From JAJCYL01 sp040222875 (GTDB lineage: Bacteria; Bacteroidota; Bacteroidia; Cytophagales; Cyclobacteriaceae): 64,000 nucleotides of DNA. Made by a program: the position numbers and the translations under genes. This document shows, in pieces, positions 43,062 through 51,892 of this stretch. Under the pieces are notes generated by a model that saw nothing but the letters and a program-made list of their open reading frames with translations, was not told the DNA's origin and ran no database searches. The stretch covers positions 372,001 through 436,000 of the forward strand of contig JAVKCG010000004.1 of NCBI GenBank assembly GCA_040222875.1, written 5' to 3'. Position 1 is the stretch's first letter. Every line of letters starts with the position of its first letter.

Positions 43062-43691
43062 ATGGCCTTCCCTGTAAGCAATGATTCTATTTTAGTTTTC
43101 GCCAAAGATGGTGTCATTTTCCATTCTGAAGAGGTTCGGCAGAATGTTTATGAAGAGCTCTTTAGTGACCAACCGTTACACCGCAATGAAATCAGGGAGT
43201 ATAACATAAAATCGATAGGTCAGCCCCAATTGATGAAGTTCATGCACATTTGTGGCAACATTTTGAAATTTCCGAACCCCGAGGAAAAAGTAGCCCATTA
43301 TACCCGCCTGGCAGAAATGTACCTGAATTTAAAAATGAAGCAAGCCCCTCTTGTCCAAGGTGTTAGGGAGTTTATCCAACGGCACCCTGACAACACTAAA
43401 TTTGTTTGCTCTGAAGCTAAAACGGATGAGATAGAGGCCCAGCTTAATTACAGCAATCTTTGGGACGAATTTGAAGATGTTTATGGTCATCCGCATGCCA
43501 AAAAAGATGTGCTATTCTCCATTAAAGGCCGCTACGAGGAAGACATCATCTTCTTTGGCGATAGCTTAAAAGATTGGCAGGCTGCTCAAGAAGCTGGTGT
43601 TCAATTCATCGGAATTGATGCTTCTCCCTATGTGCATCCGTTAAGGGGCGAACCAATCCACATAGTTGCTAGTTTTGATGAATTGATGTAG
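43062..43691 (+). CDS. HAD-superfamily protein lacking the catalytic nucleophile
   Basis: A 209-residue HAD-like protein with a small cap domain (about 25-95). Motif I should read DxDG; here it is LVFAKDGVIF, with Ala14 (codon gcc) in place of the nucleophilic Asp and Asp16 kept. Motif II Ser117 (VCSEAK), motif III Lys147/148 (PHAKKDVL) and motif IV IIFFGDSLKDWQAA with D167 and D171 are intact. The missing nucleophile should abolish phosphatase chemistry, so it may be a binding or regulatory protein. It follows the symporter gene by 22 bases and is convergent with the MscS gene 6 bases away. Confidence 0.85.
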   Translation: MAFPVSNDSILVFAKDGVIFHSEEVRQNVYEELFSDQPLHRNEIREYNIKSIGQPQLMKFMHICGNILKFPNPEEKVAHYTRLAEMYLNLKMKQAPLVQGVREFIQRHPDNTKFVCSEAKTDEIEAQLNYSNLWDEFEDVYGHPHAKKDVLFSIKGRYEEDIIFFGDSLKDWQAAQEAGVQFIGIDASPYVHPLRGEPIHIVASFDELM

Positions 43692-43697
43692 TCCCGC

Positions 43698-44582
43698 CTA
43701 TTTCCCTGGAAATGCAGTGATCTCAAATGCCGCTGACGCAATACTCATTTTAGAGGAATTAGCAGCCGCCACATTCAATATTTCCGTGAATAGATTGTTT
43801 TTTGTTTTTCGACGCTTTTTAAAATCAACAACGTACCTAAGAGTGAAGGTGATCCAGTTTTCATCAAATGCCATGGTCACCATTGGATCAATTTGAGCGT
43901 TTTCAACATACATTTCCTTGGTCAGTTGCTCCCATGATTCTTTTGAACTAACGGCATAATCGCCCAACTCCTTTTCCAGAATTGATTGGAAACTGTCTTT
44001 CGCAAAGGCAACATCTGCATTATGTTTCAGTGGCACTTTTATTTCATCCCATAAAAAGGGAAAATCGCCAGAGTAATTGAATACCGGTTCCTTAAAGATG
44101 AAACTATTGGCGACCCGTACCATTTTGCCGTTGTAGAGATCTCCGTCTACCCAATCCCCAATTTCCATCAGCGTAGTCCTTAAAACACCAATATCAACAA
44201 CATCTCCCTTGATGCCACCAAGCTTAACCCTGTCGCCGGCCTTATAAAAATTGCCAAATAGAATTGCCAAAAACCCGGCAACACTTACTATCACCTCCTG
44301 AAGGGCAAAGGCTATACCAGCACTGGCCACACCTAATGCAATGGTAAGGCTGGATAATTCGTAGTTATAAATGGTGATGATGGCAACCCCGGCAAGTAAG
44401 TAGCCTATAAAACTCAAAAACTTTCTTGCCGTGTATCTTGTTGTTTTATTTTTTATGTATCGGCTTAAAATTCTATGACCTATCTTGATTGCAAGTATTA
44501 TCAACAAGATGATAAATACCGCGAAAATTAAGTTTTGGATTGTCGGGTCTTGAATGATCGATTTTATATCCTCCATGGTCAT
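43698..44582 (-). CDS. Small-conductance mechanosensitive channel (MscS family)
   Basis: A 294-residue inner-membrane channel. Three helices precede the pore helix (about 15-37, 50-70, 75-100); TIALGVASAGIAFALQEVIVSVAGFLAILFGN (about 80-111) is the pore helix with its Gly/Ala packing. GNFYKAGDRVKLGGIKGDVVDIGVLRTTLMEI opens the beta domain, and NSFIFKEPVFNYSGDFPFLWDEI follows it. The cytoplasmic C-terminal domain completes the usual length. It releases solutes on hypoosmotic shock. It is divergent from the DUF2461 gene 22 bases away. Confidence 0.92.
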   Translation of the reverse strand: MTMEDIKSIIQDPTIQNLIFAVFIILLIILAIKIGHRILSRYIKNKTTRYTARKFLSFIGYLLAGVAIITIYNYELSSLTIALGVASAGIAFALQEVIVSVAGFLAILFGNFYKAGDRVKLGGIKGDVVDIGVLRTTLMEIGDWVDGDLYNGKMVRVANSFIFKEPVFNYSGDFPFLWDEIKVPLKHNADVAFAKDSFQSILEKELGDYAVSSKESWEQLTKEMYVENAQIDPMVTMAFDENWITFTLRYVVDFKKRRKTKNNLFTEILNVAAANSSKMSIASAAFEITAFPGK

Positions 44583-44604
44583 GTAATATAAAAATGTTAG
44601 CAGA

Positions 44605-45276
44605 ATGAAAACAACCTACCAATTCCTAAAAAAGCTAGAATCAAATAACAACCGGGAATGGTTTACTGAACACAAAGATCAATATGAGGCATCACATCAT
44701 GAGATTATTACTCTGGCTGATCAGTTAATTGAAAATATGAATCAACGTGATCACATTGAAAACGTCTCCGGGAAAAAGAGCGTATTCAGGATTTATCGGG
44801 ATGTCCGTTTTTCAAAAGACAAAACCCCATATAAAACACACTGGGGCCTATTTCTGAAAAGGGCCACCGAAGCACTGCGGGGAGGATATTATCTACACAT
44901 TGAACCAAAAAATACAGTGGTTGCAGGTGGGTTTTGGTCACCAAATAAAGATGACCTGCTGCACATAAGAAAACAGATTGCACAAGATGCAGCGCCACTA
45001 AGAAAGGTGCTCAACTCTAAAAAATTCAAAGGATTTTTTGGGGAGCTTCAGGGTGAACAACTCAAAACTGCTCCCAAGGGATTTGACAAGGAGCACCCTG
45101 ATGTAGATCTGCTTAGGTACAAGCAGCTTTACATTACTCATAAGTTCGATGACAAAGAGGTCCTTGATCCGAATTTTCATCAAACTGTCTCAAACGCCTG
45201 GCTTGAAATGCGTCCATTCTTTAACTATATGAGTGACATACTCACAACCGATCTGAACGGCGAATCGATCATTTGA
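44605..45276 (+). CDS. DUF2461 (TIGR02453) protein
   Basis: A 223-residue cytoplasmic protein of the DUF2461 family, recognised by FLKKLESNNNREWFTEHKDQ, FRIYRDVRFSKDKTPYKTHW and GGYYLHIEPKNTVVAGGFWS. Other conserved positions include LLRYKQLYITHKFDD. There is no established function. Its stop overlaps the AraC-type regulator gene start by 4 bases (ATGA), so both are on one transcript. Confidence 0.92.
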   Translation: MKTTYQFLKKLESNNNREWFTEHKDQYEASHHEIITLADQLIENMNQRDHIENVSGKKSVFRIYRDVRFSKDKTPYKTHWGLFLKRATEALRGGYYLHIEPKNTVVAGGFWSPNKDDLLHIRKQIAQDAAPLRKVLNSKKFKGFFGELQGEQLKTAPKGFDKEHPDVDLLRYKQLYITHKFDDKEVLDPNFHQTVSNAWLEMRPFFNYMSDILTTDLNGESII

Positions 45277-46136
45277 TGTTTGAATATAAAGGCCATGTTT
45301 TAGGTGCGGTACTCACTTTGAGTGACAACTTTCAAAGGGACAGGGACATCATTGCTGCCGATCATAAAGGGCTGATCCATATTATTTGGAACAGAAATGA
45401 AGCATCGGTAAAAATTACCGTAGACGGCCTGGATTTAGAGCTGCAGCCCTCACAGATCATCACCACCACATATCTTCAAATAGTAACCTTCCCCGATAAG
45501 AAATCACCCTTAACCGCATTCTGCTTTAACAGGGAATTCTACTGCATCAACGACCACGATCATGAAGTTTCATGCAATGGGATAATCTTCTTTGGCACAC
45601 AAGAAATACCAATTATCAGCCTGAACGAGAAAGAAACACAAAGCTTTGACCTGCTTCATAAGGTGTTTGTTGAAGAATTTAAGAACCGCGACCAGATACA
45701 AGGAGAGATGTTACAAATGCTCTTGAAGCGGCTCATTATTAAATGTACCCGATTGGCTAAAGACCAACTGATTACTAAAACCCTTGACAATGCGCAGATT
45801 GATATTATCAGGAGGTTTAATGTACTTGTCGACCTTAATTATAAAGTCAAAAAGCAAGTTGGAGAATATGCGGAATTGCTGAACAAATCGCCTAAAACAT
45901 TATCTAATCTATTTTCAACTTTCAACCAGAAAACGCCCTTGCAAATTATTCACGAAAGGATCATTTTAGAGGCAAAGAAACAACTCCTTTATTCTGACAA
46001 AACAGCAAAGGAGATAGCGTACGATCTGGGCTTTGATGACGATACAGCCTTTTCAAAATTGTTTAAGAAAATGACCAACAATACCCCGATGGGCTTTAAA
46101 AAGTCAGTTAGCTTAGACCAACTTATTCATAAGTAA
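45273..46136 (+). CDS. AraC-family transcriptional regulator
   Basis: A 287-residue regulator. The N-terminal half is a cupin-like sensing domain (about 15-110). The C-terminal HTH_18 domain (about 180-287) shows VGEYAELLNKSPKTLSNLFS (first helix-turn-helix), then AKEIAYDLGFDDDTAFSKLF and KKMTNNTPMGFKKS, the second. The ligand is unknown. It starts within the last codons of the DUF2461 gene. Its 3' end overlaps the convergent DUF2834 gene by 10 bases. Confidence 0.92.
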   Translation: MMFEYKGHVLGAVLTLSDNFQRDRDIIAADHKGLIHIIWNRNEASVKITVDGLDLELQPSQIITTTYLQIVTFPDKKSPLTAFCFNREFYCINDHDHEVSCNGIIFFGTQEIPIISLNEKETQSFDLLHKVFVEEFKNRDQIQGEMLQMLLKRLIIKCTRLAKDQLITKTLDNAQIDIIRRFNVLVDLNYKVKKQVGEYAELLNKSPKTLSNLFSTFNQKTPLQIIHERIILEAKKQLLYSDKTAKEIAYDLGFDDDTAFSKLFKKMTNNTPMGFKKSVSLDQLIHK

Positions 46137-46468
46137 TCTTCCCTTAAATAGAGAAATAACGGCAAACCACCGGCGATACCAAAAGCGAAAGTGAACAGCC
46201 AAACAAGCCAAACTCCTTTCATTTTTAGCTTTTTCGCTTCGATGTATGTCCATGCCAAAAACAGCATGACAACGAACAACAGATCAATCACAAAAGCCGA
46301 AGAGATATCATTTGCAAACATCTGCTTGAACGTTTCGATAAAATCCGCATAAAGAAGGATATTTCCAGTTTCTATGGAAACCTTGGCTACGAAAATATTC
46401 GGCAGGATAAAGCCAATCACAGTTAAAATGAGATAAGTTCTTTTCACTTTTCTGAGTTTTGCACCCAA
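46127..46468 (-). CDS. DUF2834 small membrane protein
   Basis: A 113-residue protein with three transmembrane segments (about 12-30, 58-75, 83-104). The final part, IDLLFVVMLFLAWTYIEAKK and LFTFAFGIAGGLPLFLYLRE, matches the DUF2834 family. Function unknown. It converges on, and overlaps, the AraC gene. Confidence 0.85.
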   Translation of the reverse strand: MGAKLRKVKRTYLILTVIGFILPNIFVAKVSIETGNILLYADFIETFKQMFANDISSAFVIDLLFVVMLFLAWTYIEAKKLKMKGVWLVWLFTFAFGIAGGLPLFLYLREDYL

Positions 46469-46518
46469 AAGTATAGTAGTGATGCACCGCCAATGATTGA
46501 CTTAAGTTAAGATCGTAC

Positions 46519-47091
46519 TTACTTAATCAATCTTTTCCTGATCCTACTTAAAGATTCCGGTCTTACCCCAAGAAAAGTTGCAAGGTGATATTGGGGGATT
46601 CTCTGGAGCAGGTCAGGTTGCTGGTCCCTTAGTTTGAGGTACCGCTGCTCAGGTGAGAGGGTAATAAGGTTGGCAATTATTTCCTGACAAACAATGAGTT
46701 CTTGTTCCATCATTGTTCTTGCCAGAAATTCAAATTTCGGAAACTTCTCCAGCAACTTATAGGCTGTCTCAAAATTGATTACAGCTAAATCAGAATTTTC
46801 AATGCACTCAAAACTGTGCTTTGCTGGCAGCTGCTTGGTAAAGCTCTCGTAGCTACTTACAAATTCATTTTCACAATAGAAAAAGGCTGTTTTCTCTTCC
46901 CCATTCACAATGTAATACAACCTGACGCAACCTTTAATTGTGAAAAAGAACTCCTTTGAAACATCCCCCTGCCTAAGGATGACTTCATTTTTCGGAACCT
47001 CTTTTACAGGTATGGACTGTTTGATATAGTCAATTTCCTCCTCAGTTAACTGGACATAATTTTGGAAATATTGGATAAGGTTTTCTATCAA
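46519..47091 (-). CDS. Crp/Fnr-family transcriptional regulator
   Basis: A 190-residue protein with an N-terminal cyclic-nucleotide-binding fold (about 1-120; VPKNEVILRQGDVSKEFFFT, IKGCVRLYYIVNGEEKTAFF, SYESFTKQLPAKHSFECIEN). The Arg-Ser pair that binds cAMP in true CRP is replaced (TKQLPAKH), so cAMP binding is unlikely. A short C-terminal winged helix follows (SPEQRYLKLRDQQPDLLQRI, then PQYHLATFLGVRPESLSRIR). It is divergent from the AhpD-like gene across 158 bases, which makes that gene a possible target. Confidence 0.9.
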   Translation of the reverse strand: MIENLIQYFQNYVQLTEEEIDYIKQSIPVKEVPKNEVILRQGDVSKEFFFTIKGCVRLYYIVNGEEKTAFFYCENEFVSSYESFTKQLPAKHSFECIENSDLAVINFETAYKLLEKFPKFEFLARTMMEQELIVCQEIIANLITLSPEQRYLKLRDQQPDLLQRIPQYHLATFLGVRPESLSRIRKRLIK

Positions 47092-47249
47092 AACTGTAAG
47101 TGATGTAGGATCTGCTTAATTCAAATCTTGAAATAAAGGAAAAATGGGCAATAAGAAAGGAAGATAAGCCAATAAATCACTGTACCTCACCAAGGATGCC
47201 TTCGTGTATATAGTCACAATTAAATAATTAACTAAAAACACGAAATATT

Positions 47250-47801
47250 ATGTCAACTAAGTTCAATGTTCCAACCAGAAGTGAAGTAAGTGATAATAAC
47301 AAGGCCACTTTTGATGAAATAGAAAAAGGTGTTGGTTTTGTGCCAAACATTTTTGCCAGTCTTGCACATAGCGAAACTGCCCTGAATGATTACCTGGCAC
47401 TTTCTAACAGAAAGTCTTCATTAGATAATAAGGAAAAAGAGGTTATCAATCTGGTAGTGAGTCAGATTAATGGCTGCCGATATTGCCAGAGTGCTCACAC
47501 AGCCATTGCTAAAAACAATGGCTTCAACGATGATCAAATTCTTTCGATCAGAGGTGGTGAGGCGCCCTCAAACGAAACGCATGATGCTTTGGCAAAATTT
47601 GTGAAAAGTATTACCGATAACCGCGGTAAAGCTGATGCAAGCGCACTTGAAGGGTTTTACGCTGCAGGCTACAACCATGCCAGCCTGGTAGATGTTATCC
47701 TGGCAATTGCAGACAAAACTGTAACTAACTTTTTGGCCAGAACAGGCGAAGTTGAAATTGACTTTCCAGTAGCCCCAGAGTTAGAGGGAGCCACAGCATA
47801 A
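47250..47801 (+). CDS. Carboxymuconolactone decarboxylase-family / AhpD-like protein
   Basis: A 183-residue protein with the AhpD fold. The active-site sequence is NGCRYCQSAHTAIAKNNGF (about 77-95), with the CxxC pair and a His three residues on, as in peroxidase-related AhpD enzymes. LAIADKTVTNFLARTGEVEIDFP near the end is typical. It probably reduces peroxides or acts as a thiol oxidoreductase. It is divergent from a Crp/Fnr regulator and followed by a terminator. Confidence 0.9.
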   Translation: MSTKFNVPTRSEVSDNNKATFDEIEKGVGFVPNIFASLAHSETALNDYLALSNRKSSLDNKEKEVINLVVSQINGCRYCQSAHTAIAKNNGFNDDQILSIRGGEAPSNETHDALAKFVKSITDNRGKADASALEGFYAAGYNHASLVDVILAIADKTVTNFLARTGEVEIDFPVAPELEGATA

Positions 47802-47828
47802 TCAAAATTGGTTTAGGTTGATGAGTTG

Positions 47829-47857
47829 AAAGCGATCCGAAGGGGTCGCTTTTTTTT
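47829..47857 (+). terminator. Intrinsic terminator of the AhpD-like gene
   Basis: AAAGCGATCC (47829-47838) pairs with GGGTCGCTTT (one G-U) around a GAAG loop and is followed by a run of eight T. Confidence 0.9.
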
Positions 47858-47929
47858 ATGTCAAAATTTGATCATTCATCGGTGCCATATACTAAATGGG
47901 GCAAAATCAATTGCACAATAAATGCTTGG

Positions 47930-48331
47930 CTAACCAAAAACTCTGCATTCAATATCGTGATTCATTATCATGATGAGCAGTGATTTCTTTCCCTGAGAGA
48001 CTAAAAGATTACAAAATTCCTCAGCCGCAGCGATTGTTTTAAAGCCTTTTAAAGATTCAGATTTTTTTCCTTTTTGATAAAAGACCACAATCGGAAATTC
48101 AAATATGTCTAATTTGTAGTCGACATAAATGTTATCTCTAATTCTTTCACGTTTCTTAATATTCTCAACCTCTTTCGGTTCTAATTGGTCGAAAAAGGAT
48201 TTCGGTGCTCTCCTCGATTTATAACTCTCTGGAAAACTCAGTGCCTTACAGGGCTTGTCAAATTTGCTATTGATGAAGTCTGAAAAATCTTCGCTGGAAT
48301 TAATTGATTCAATTGTGCTGTTCATTTTCAT
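47930..48331 (-). CDS. Hypothetical cytoplasmic protein
   Basis: I recognise no family in this 133-residue product. It has no signal peptide or membrane segment. The sequence is mixed alpha/beta, with a Lys-rich central part (KEVENIKKRERIRDNIYVDY) and a strand-helix end (FPIVVFYQKGKKSESLKGFK and TIAAAEEFCNLLVSQGKKSLL). It runs opposite to the AhpD-like gene and is separated from the amylase gene by 79 bases. The open frame and codon use look like a real gene, but no homologue is known to me. Confidence 0.6.
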   Translation of the reverse strand: MKMNSTIESINSSEDFSDFINSKFDKPCKALSFPESYKSRRAPKSFFDQLEPKEVENIKKRERIRDNIYVDYKLDIFEFPIVVFYQKGKKSESLKGFKTIAAAEEFCNLLVSQGKKSLLIMIMNHDIECRVFG

Positions 48332-48410
48332 GAGTTTTGTTCAAACTTGCTTTAACTAACATATCATTTATAAATGCCAACGTATTAACATCACTTATGG
48401 ATCAAATTAA

Positions 48411-50240
48411 TTATTGGTTGGCTATGCTCAAAATCCTCCAACCATTCTCCTTCAAGTCAAGCTGTAAAGATTCAGTTTCGAAGTGATCAGCAACTAATTC
48501 AACGGTGGCATCAAAAATGTCATCTCCTAAAACATCAGTAAAATTCAAGCTCCCTTCTAGCCCCATCCTCTCAAAAGCATCTTTAGGAATTTTAATCAAA
48601 CACTCCTCTTGTTGATCAGAGAAATTGACTACAATCAATAGCCGCTCCTTATCTGTATACCTCAAATAGGCATAAACCTTATTTGAATAACCTGTAAAAT
48701 TTTCAGACCGGTTGAAGTAATGTAAATCGTAAAACTCTCCAGAATTTATTGCAGTGTTGGTTTTGGCAAGATTTAGAATATTAGAGTAGGTTTTGCGTAA
48801 TTTCTTCTGGTCATCCGAAAGCTGCCCACCATCAAACTTGCCCTCGTTCATCCATTTTTGGTGCTCAGGTACTCCCCAATAATCGAAGTGGGTAGTGCGG
48901 CCATCATCGCCACTAAAGCCAGCCTCCCCTGCTCCTGGTTCGCCCACTTCCTGGCCGAAATAGATCATGACGGGGCCAGTATGCATCGTGGCAGAAACCA
49001 CCATCGCAGGGATCGCCTTCATGGGATCGTTGGCAAAAAATGGTGAGGCAATTCTTTGCTCATCATGGTTTTCAAGGAACCGTAGCATATACTGACTAAT
49101 GCCTTCCTGGCGTTGCCAGATTGAGGTGATATCATCAGTACTGGCCTGGCCCTGCACAATATGCCTGAGGGTATCGTACAACTCCACCTTATCATACAGA
49201 AAATCAAATTTCCCATCAAAGAGATATTGCCTGTAGCGATCTGCTTCATAGATTTCAGCTATAAAAAGAATTTCCGGGTTGATTGCCTTGATTTTTGGAA
49301 TCACCCAATTCCAGAACGCAACAGGCACCATCTGCGCCATGTCACAGCGGAAACCATCCACTCCTTTTTCTGTCCAATATTTCAGAATATCAAGCATCTT
49401 GTTCCAGGTATCAGGAATTGGTTCAAAATGTTCACTCCTGCCATTCTGATAATCAACACCGTAGTTTAGCTTCACAGTTTCGAACCAATCATCCTTGGAA
49501 GGTGTAGCTGTAAACTGATCATTCCCGGTAGCTTTTGCAGGTTGTTCGTCAAATTCGCCATCTTTTGTTGGGAAGTAATAATCACCTAATGGCAAATAGT
49601 CAGTTGGCACCTGGAATGCCTGATTTGGCAAATAGTAAAAATTGTTTTGAGGAGAAAAGTTTTGCGTTAAATCGTCATCAGCTCCAAAATCCGAAATACC
49701 ATTTGGTTTTGCATCAGAAAAATAGGCCCTGGCCACATGGTTGGGCACAAAATCAATCAAAACCTTTAAACCAGTGCTATGTGTGCGCTTTACTAAAGCC
49801 TCAAACTCAGCCATTCGGCTTGGCACCTCAGTAGCCAGATCAGGGTTTACATCATAATAATCTTTAATGGCGTAGGGTGAGCCGGCCCTACCCTTCACCA
49901 CATCGGCGTCATCTAAAGGTATGCCGAATTCGGTGTAATCAGTGAGGACTGCATGCTCAATTATGCCAGTATACCAGACATGTGAAATGCCCAATTTCTT
50001 CAGCTCAATAAGTGCCGTATCAGTGATATCATTGAATTTACCAACTCCATTTTCGTCGATAGTGCCAAATGGCTTGTTAGCTGTTTTGGTGTTACCGAAC
50101 AGCCTGGTAATTAGCTGATAGACTACTATTTTCTGCTTTTTCTCGTTCATTGATTCTGCTTGTGACATGCCTGTTTTTACTGTTGGCTGGCAGCTGGATA
50201 TAACGCCAATAAATAAAAAAAGGCATGTCTTTTTAAACAT
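48411..50240 (-). CDS. GH13-family alpha-amylase-type glycoside hydrolase, lipoprotein
   Basis: A 609-residue lipoprotein (LFIGVISSCQPTVKTG, lipobox Cys17). The (beta/alpha)8 barrel shows all GH13 regions: I DFVPNH (163-168), II DGFRCDMA with nucleophile D300, III FIAEIYEA with acid E329, and IV FLENHDEQ with H392-D393. A C-terminal beta-domain follows (about 500-609). It would cleave or rearrange alpha-glucans at the cell surface or in the periplasm. Specificity is uncertain; region II lacks the usual alpha-amylase Lys-His and reads CDMAQM. The start codon lies within a terminator-like hairpin (50214-50244). No SusC/SusD genes are near. Confidence 0.92.
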   Translation of the reverse strand: MFKKTCLFLFIGVISSCQPTVKTGMSQAESMNEKKQKIVVYQLITRLFGNTKTANKPFGTIDENGVGKFNDITDTALIELKKLGISHVWYTGIIEHAVLTDYTEFGIPLDDADVVKGRAGSPYAIKDYYDVNPDLATEVPSRMAEFEALVKRTHSTGLKVLIDFVPNHVARAYFSDAKPNGISDFGADDDLTQNFSPQNNFYYLPNQAFQVPTDYLPLGDYYFPTKDGEFDEQPAKATGNDQFTATPSKDDWFETVKLNYGVDYQNGRSEHFEPIPDTWNKMLDILKYWTEKGVDGFRCDMAQMVPVAFWNWVIPKIKAINPEILFIAEIYEADRYRQYLFDGKFDFLYDKVELYDTLRHIVQGQASTDDITSIWQRQEGISQYMLRFLENHDEQRIASPFFANDPMKAIPAMVVSATMHTGPVMIYFGQEVGEPGAGEAGFSGDDGRTTHFDYWGVPEHQKWMNEGKFDGGQLSDDQKKLRKTYSNILNLAKTNTAINSGEFYDLHYFNRSENFTGYSNKVYAYLRYTDKERLLIVVNFSDQQEECLIKIPKDAFERMGLEGSLNFTDVLGDDIFDATVELVADHFETESLQLDLKENGWRILSIANQ

Positions 50241-50244
50241 GCCT
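50214..50244 (-). promoter_or_regulatory. Terminator-like hairpin that contains the amylase start codon
   Basis: On the minus strand AGGCATGT (50244-50237) pairs exactly with ACATGCCT (50228-50221) around an 8-base loop and is followed by TTTTTT. The ATG of the amylase gene lies in the 5' arm. The same structure may end transcription from the upstream DUF4349 gene or gate translation of the amylase. Confidence 0.6.
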
Positions 50245-50282
50245 GCATATTAAGTGGGTTGGATCAAAATTCCTTAATCCAT

Positions 50283-51161
50283 TTATGATTTACGATTTCT
50301 CAATTTCTGTTGAATCTTTTTAAAGCCAAACCATGCAAGGGTGAAAATCAAAAAGAATGGCCACATACCTATCACCCAAATCACAAAACTCTGTAAACTT
50401 CTCCAACCATTGTAAAGTGATTCGAGAATTCGCTGTCCAAAGTTTGGCTGCTTACCAGGGCGGAACTCCACTTCCAATTCCTGATAAACATTTAGGTGAA
50501 TGGTGCTATATGAAATCCGGTTTTGAAGCACTTTTAATCTACCCTCTTTGGCTTCTATTTCAGTCCTAATCTGGCCGAGATTTTCTTCTATCCCCAACAT
50601 ATCTTTAACTGTTCTTGCCTGTTTCAAAAGCTCCAGATAGCGTTTTTCAATTTCCTTTTGGGATTCAATCCTGGTTGTGAGATCATAATATTGTTCCGTA
50701 ACATCCTGAATGTTCATGCGCTTAAAATCAACCTTATAGGCATCAGCAGAAAGTGAATTCATAAGGGAGTCAAAATTTTCAGTAGCCACTCTGATTGTGA
50801 CATTGTAATTGATCCGGTTTTCCCACGATTCTTCACTTTCGCTTGAGACATAGCCTCCAAACGATGAGACCAACTGTTTCACCGATTGAATACTTTTTTC
50901 GAGATCAAGTGTTTCAAACTGAATGTTGCCATTTTTGATGAGCTTTTGAGTAATCTCTGCTTGGGGTTGATTTTGAGAGGTTCTTGGGGCTATGGCTTGA
51001 TTCATTCCGTCGCTGGCTACTGCCATTTTGCTTTGGGCGCTCCTACCAAAATCTCCGGCAATCTCTTCAACCATTGCTGCTTCCTCAGCAACTTCAAAAT
51101 CATGAGCGCCATTTGTGCAGGCAGCCATCACCGCTATTAACAAAATCAATATCTTGTTCAT
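50283..51161 (-). CDS. DUF4349 lipoprotein
   Basis: A 292-residue protein with a lipobox at the N terminus (LLIAVMAACTNGAHDFEVAE). The DUF4349 domain (about 70-255) includes LIKNGNIQFETLDLEKSIQS, then SSFGGYVSSESEESWENRIN, YNVTIRVATENFDSLMNSLS and a coiled-coil helix (YDLTTRIESQKEIEKRYLEL). One transmembrane helix sits near the C terminus (about 258-278, FVIWVIGMWPFFLIFTLAW) with a basic tail. Its function is unknown. It precedes the amylase gene on the same strand by about 42 bases. Confidence 0.88.
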   Translation of the reverse strand: MNKILILLIAVMAACTNGAHDFEVAEEAAMVEEIAGDFGRSAQSKMAVASDGMNQAIAPRTSQNQPQAEITQKLIKNGNIQFETLDLEKSIQSVKQLVSSFGGYVSSESEESWENRINYNVTIRVATENFDSLMNSLSADAYKVDFKRMNIQDVTEQYYDLTTRIESQKEIEKRYLELLKQARTVKDMLGIEENLGQIRTEIEAKEGRLKVLQNRISYSTIHLNVYQELEVEFRPGKQPNFGQRILESLYNGWRSLQSFVIWVIGMWPFFLIFTLAWFGFKKIQQKLRNRKS

Positions 51162-51245
51162 TTCTTAGGATTTTTAAATACTTCAATGCCATGATGCAAT
51201 TGAAGTCACTTTTCCATAAAGCTTAAAGAAATTCTTTTGAAAAGG

Positions 51246-51737
51246 CTAGTATTTCCTGTTTAGGATTTCGCTGAGCACAATGGCCTTTTTACCACCATCG
51301 CCTTCGTTAAACATGTCCTTGATCTCCTCAACGAATTCATTTTTATCACTCTCCTCCGCGTATGGTTTAAATTCCTTGAAGATTAGTGGTTTGCCATCAG
51401 GCTGCTCACCTTCGTGTTCGAATTTTTCAGCCTGGGCAATAGATTTTTCATAAATGGATTTGGCTTCATCGTCAGAAAACCTGCGGTCATATGAAGGAGT
51501 GTGGTCACGTTTTTCTTCTTTCTCAACTGGTTTGATTTCTTCAACAGGCTCTGACTCAACTTCTTCAGTCCTGCCAAATTCTTTCAATAAATCTTCAAAA
51601 GAAACTGGTTTTGAACCTTTACCAGTCGGTTGATCGTCTGAAGTTTCAGTTGGTTCAGGTTGCTTTTTTGCTTTAAGTACCCTCGAAAGAATGTAGATGA
51701 TCGCAAGGATTACATAAAAGACATTTTCGAAATCCAT
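51246..51737 (-). CDS. Hypothetical acidic membrane-anchored protein
   Basis: A 163-residue protein started at the ATG at 51735-51737, because it begins the only membrane helix (MDFENVFYVILAIIYILSRV). A longer frame to 51878 would add 47 residues in the region immediately before smc and lacks support. After the helix the protein is highly charged and low-complexity (RTEEVESEPVEEIKPVEKEE, KRDHTPSYDRRFSDDEAKSI), then KNEFVEEIKDMFNEGDGGKK and ILNRKY. No family recognised. It is divergent from smc across 155 bases. Confidence 0.65.
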   Translation of the reverse strand: MDFENVFYVILAIIYILSRVLKAKKQPEPTETSDDQPTGKGSKPVSFEDLLKEFGRTEEVESEPVEEIKPVEKEEKRDHTPSYDRRFSDDEAKSIYEKSIAQAEKFEHEGEQPDGKPLIFKEFKPYAEESDKNEFVEEIKDMFNEGDGGKKAIVLSEILNRKY

Positions 51738-51892
51738 ATATCTCAAATATAGCCGATAACCATTTCGAAATGTCGAATATTCTGAACGAATTTGAATGAT
51801 CCACCATTTATCCACATCGATTGCGCCATTATCAAAATCAACTATTTTTGCCATGCTCCGTGTAGGCCAGAACCACACCGCAGAAGGGCAAT

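Noticed and set aside
51738..51878. 47-residue N-terminal extension of the acidic membrane protein
   Set aside because: The membrane-anchor start at 51737 explains the protein and the extension has no supporting features.
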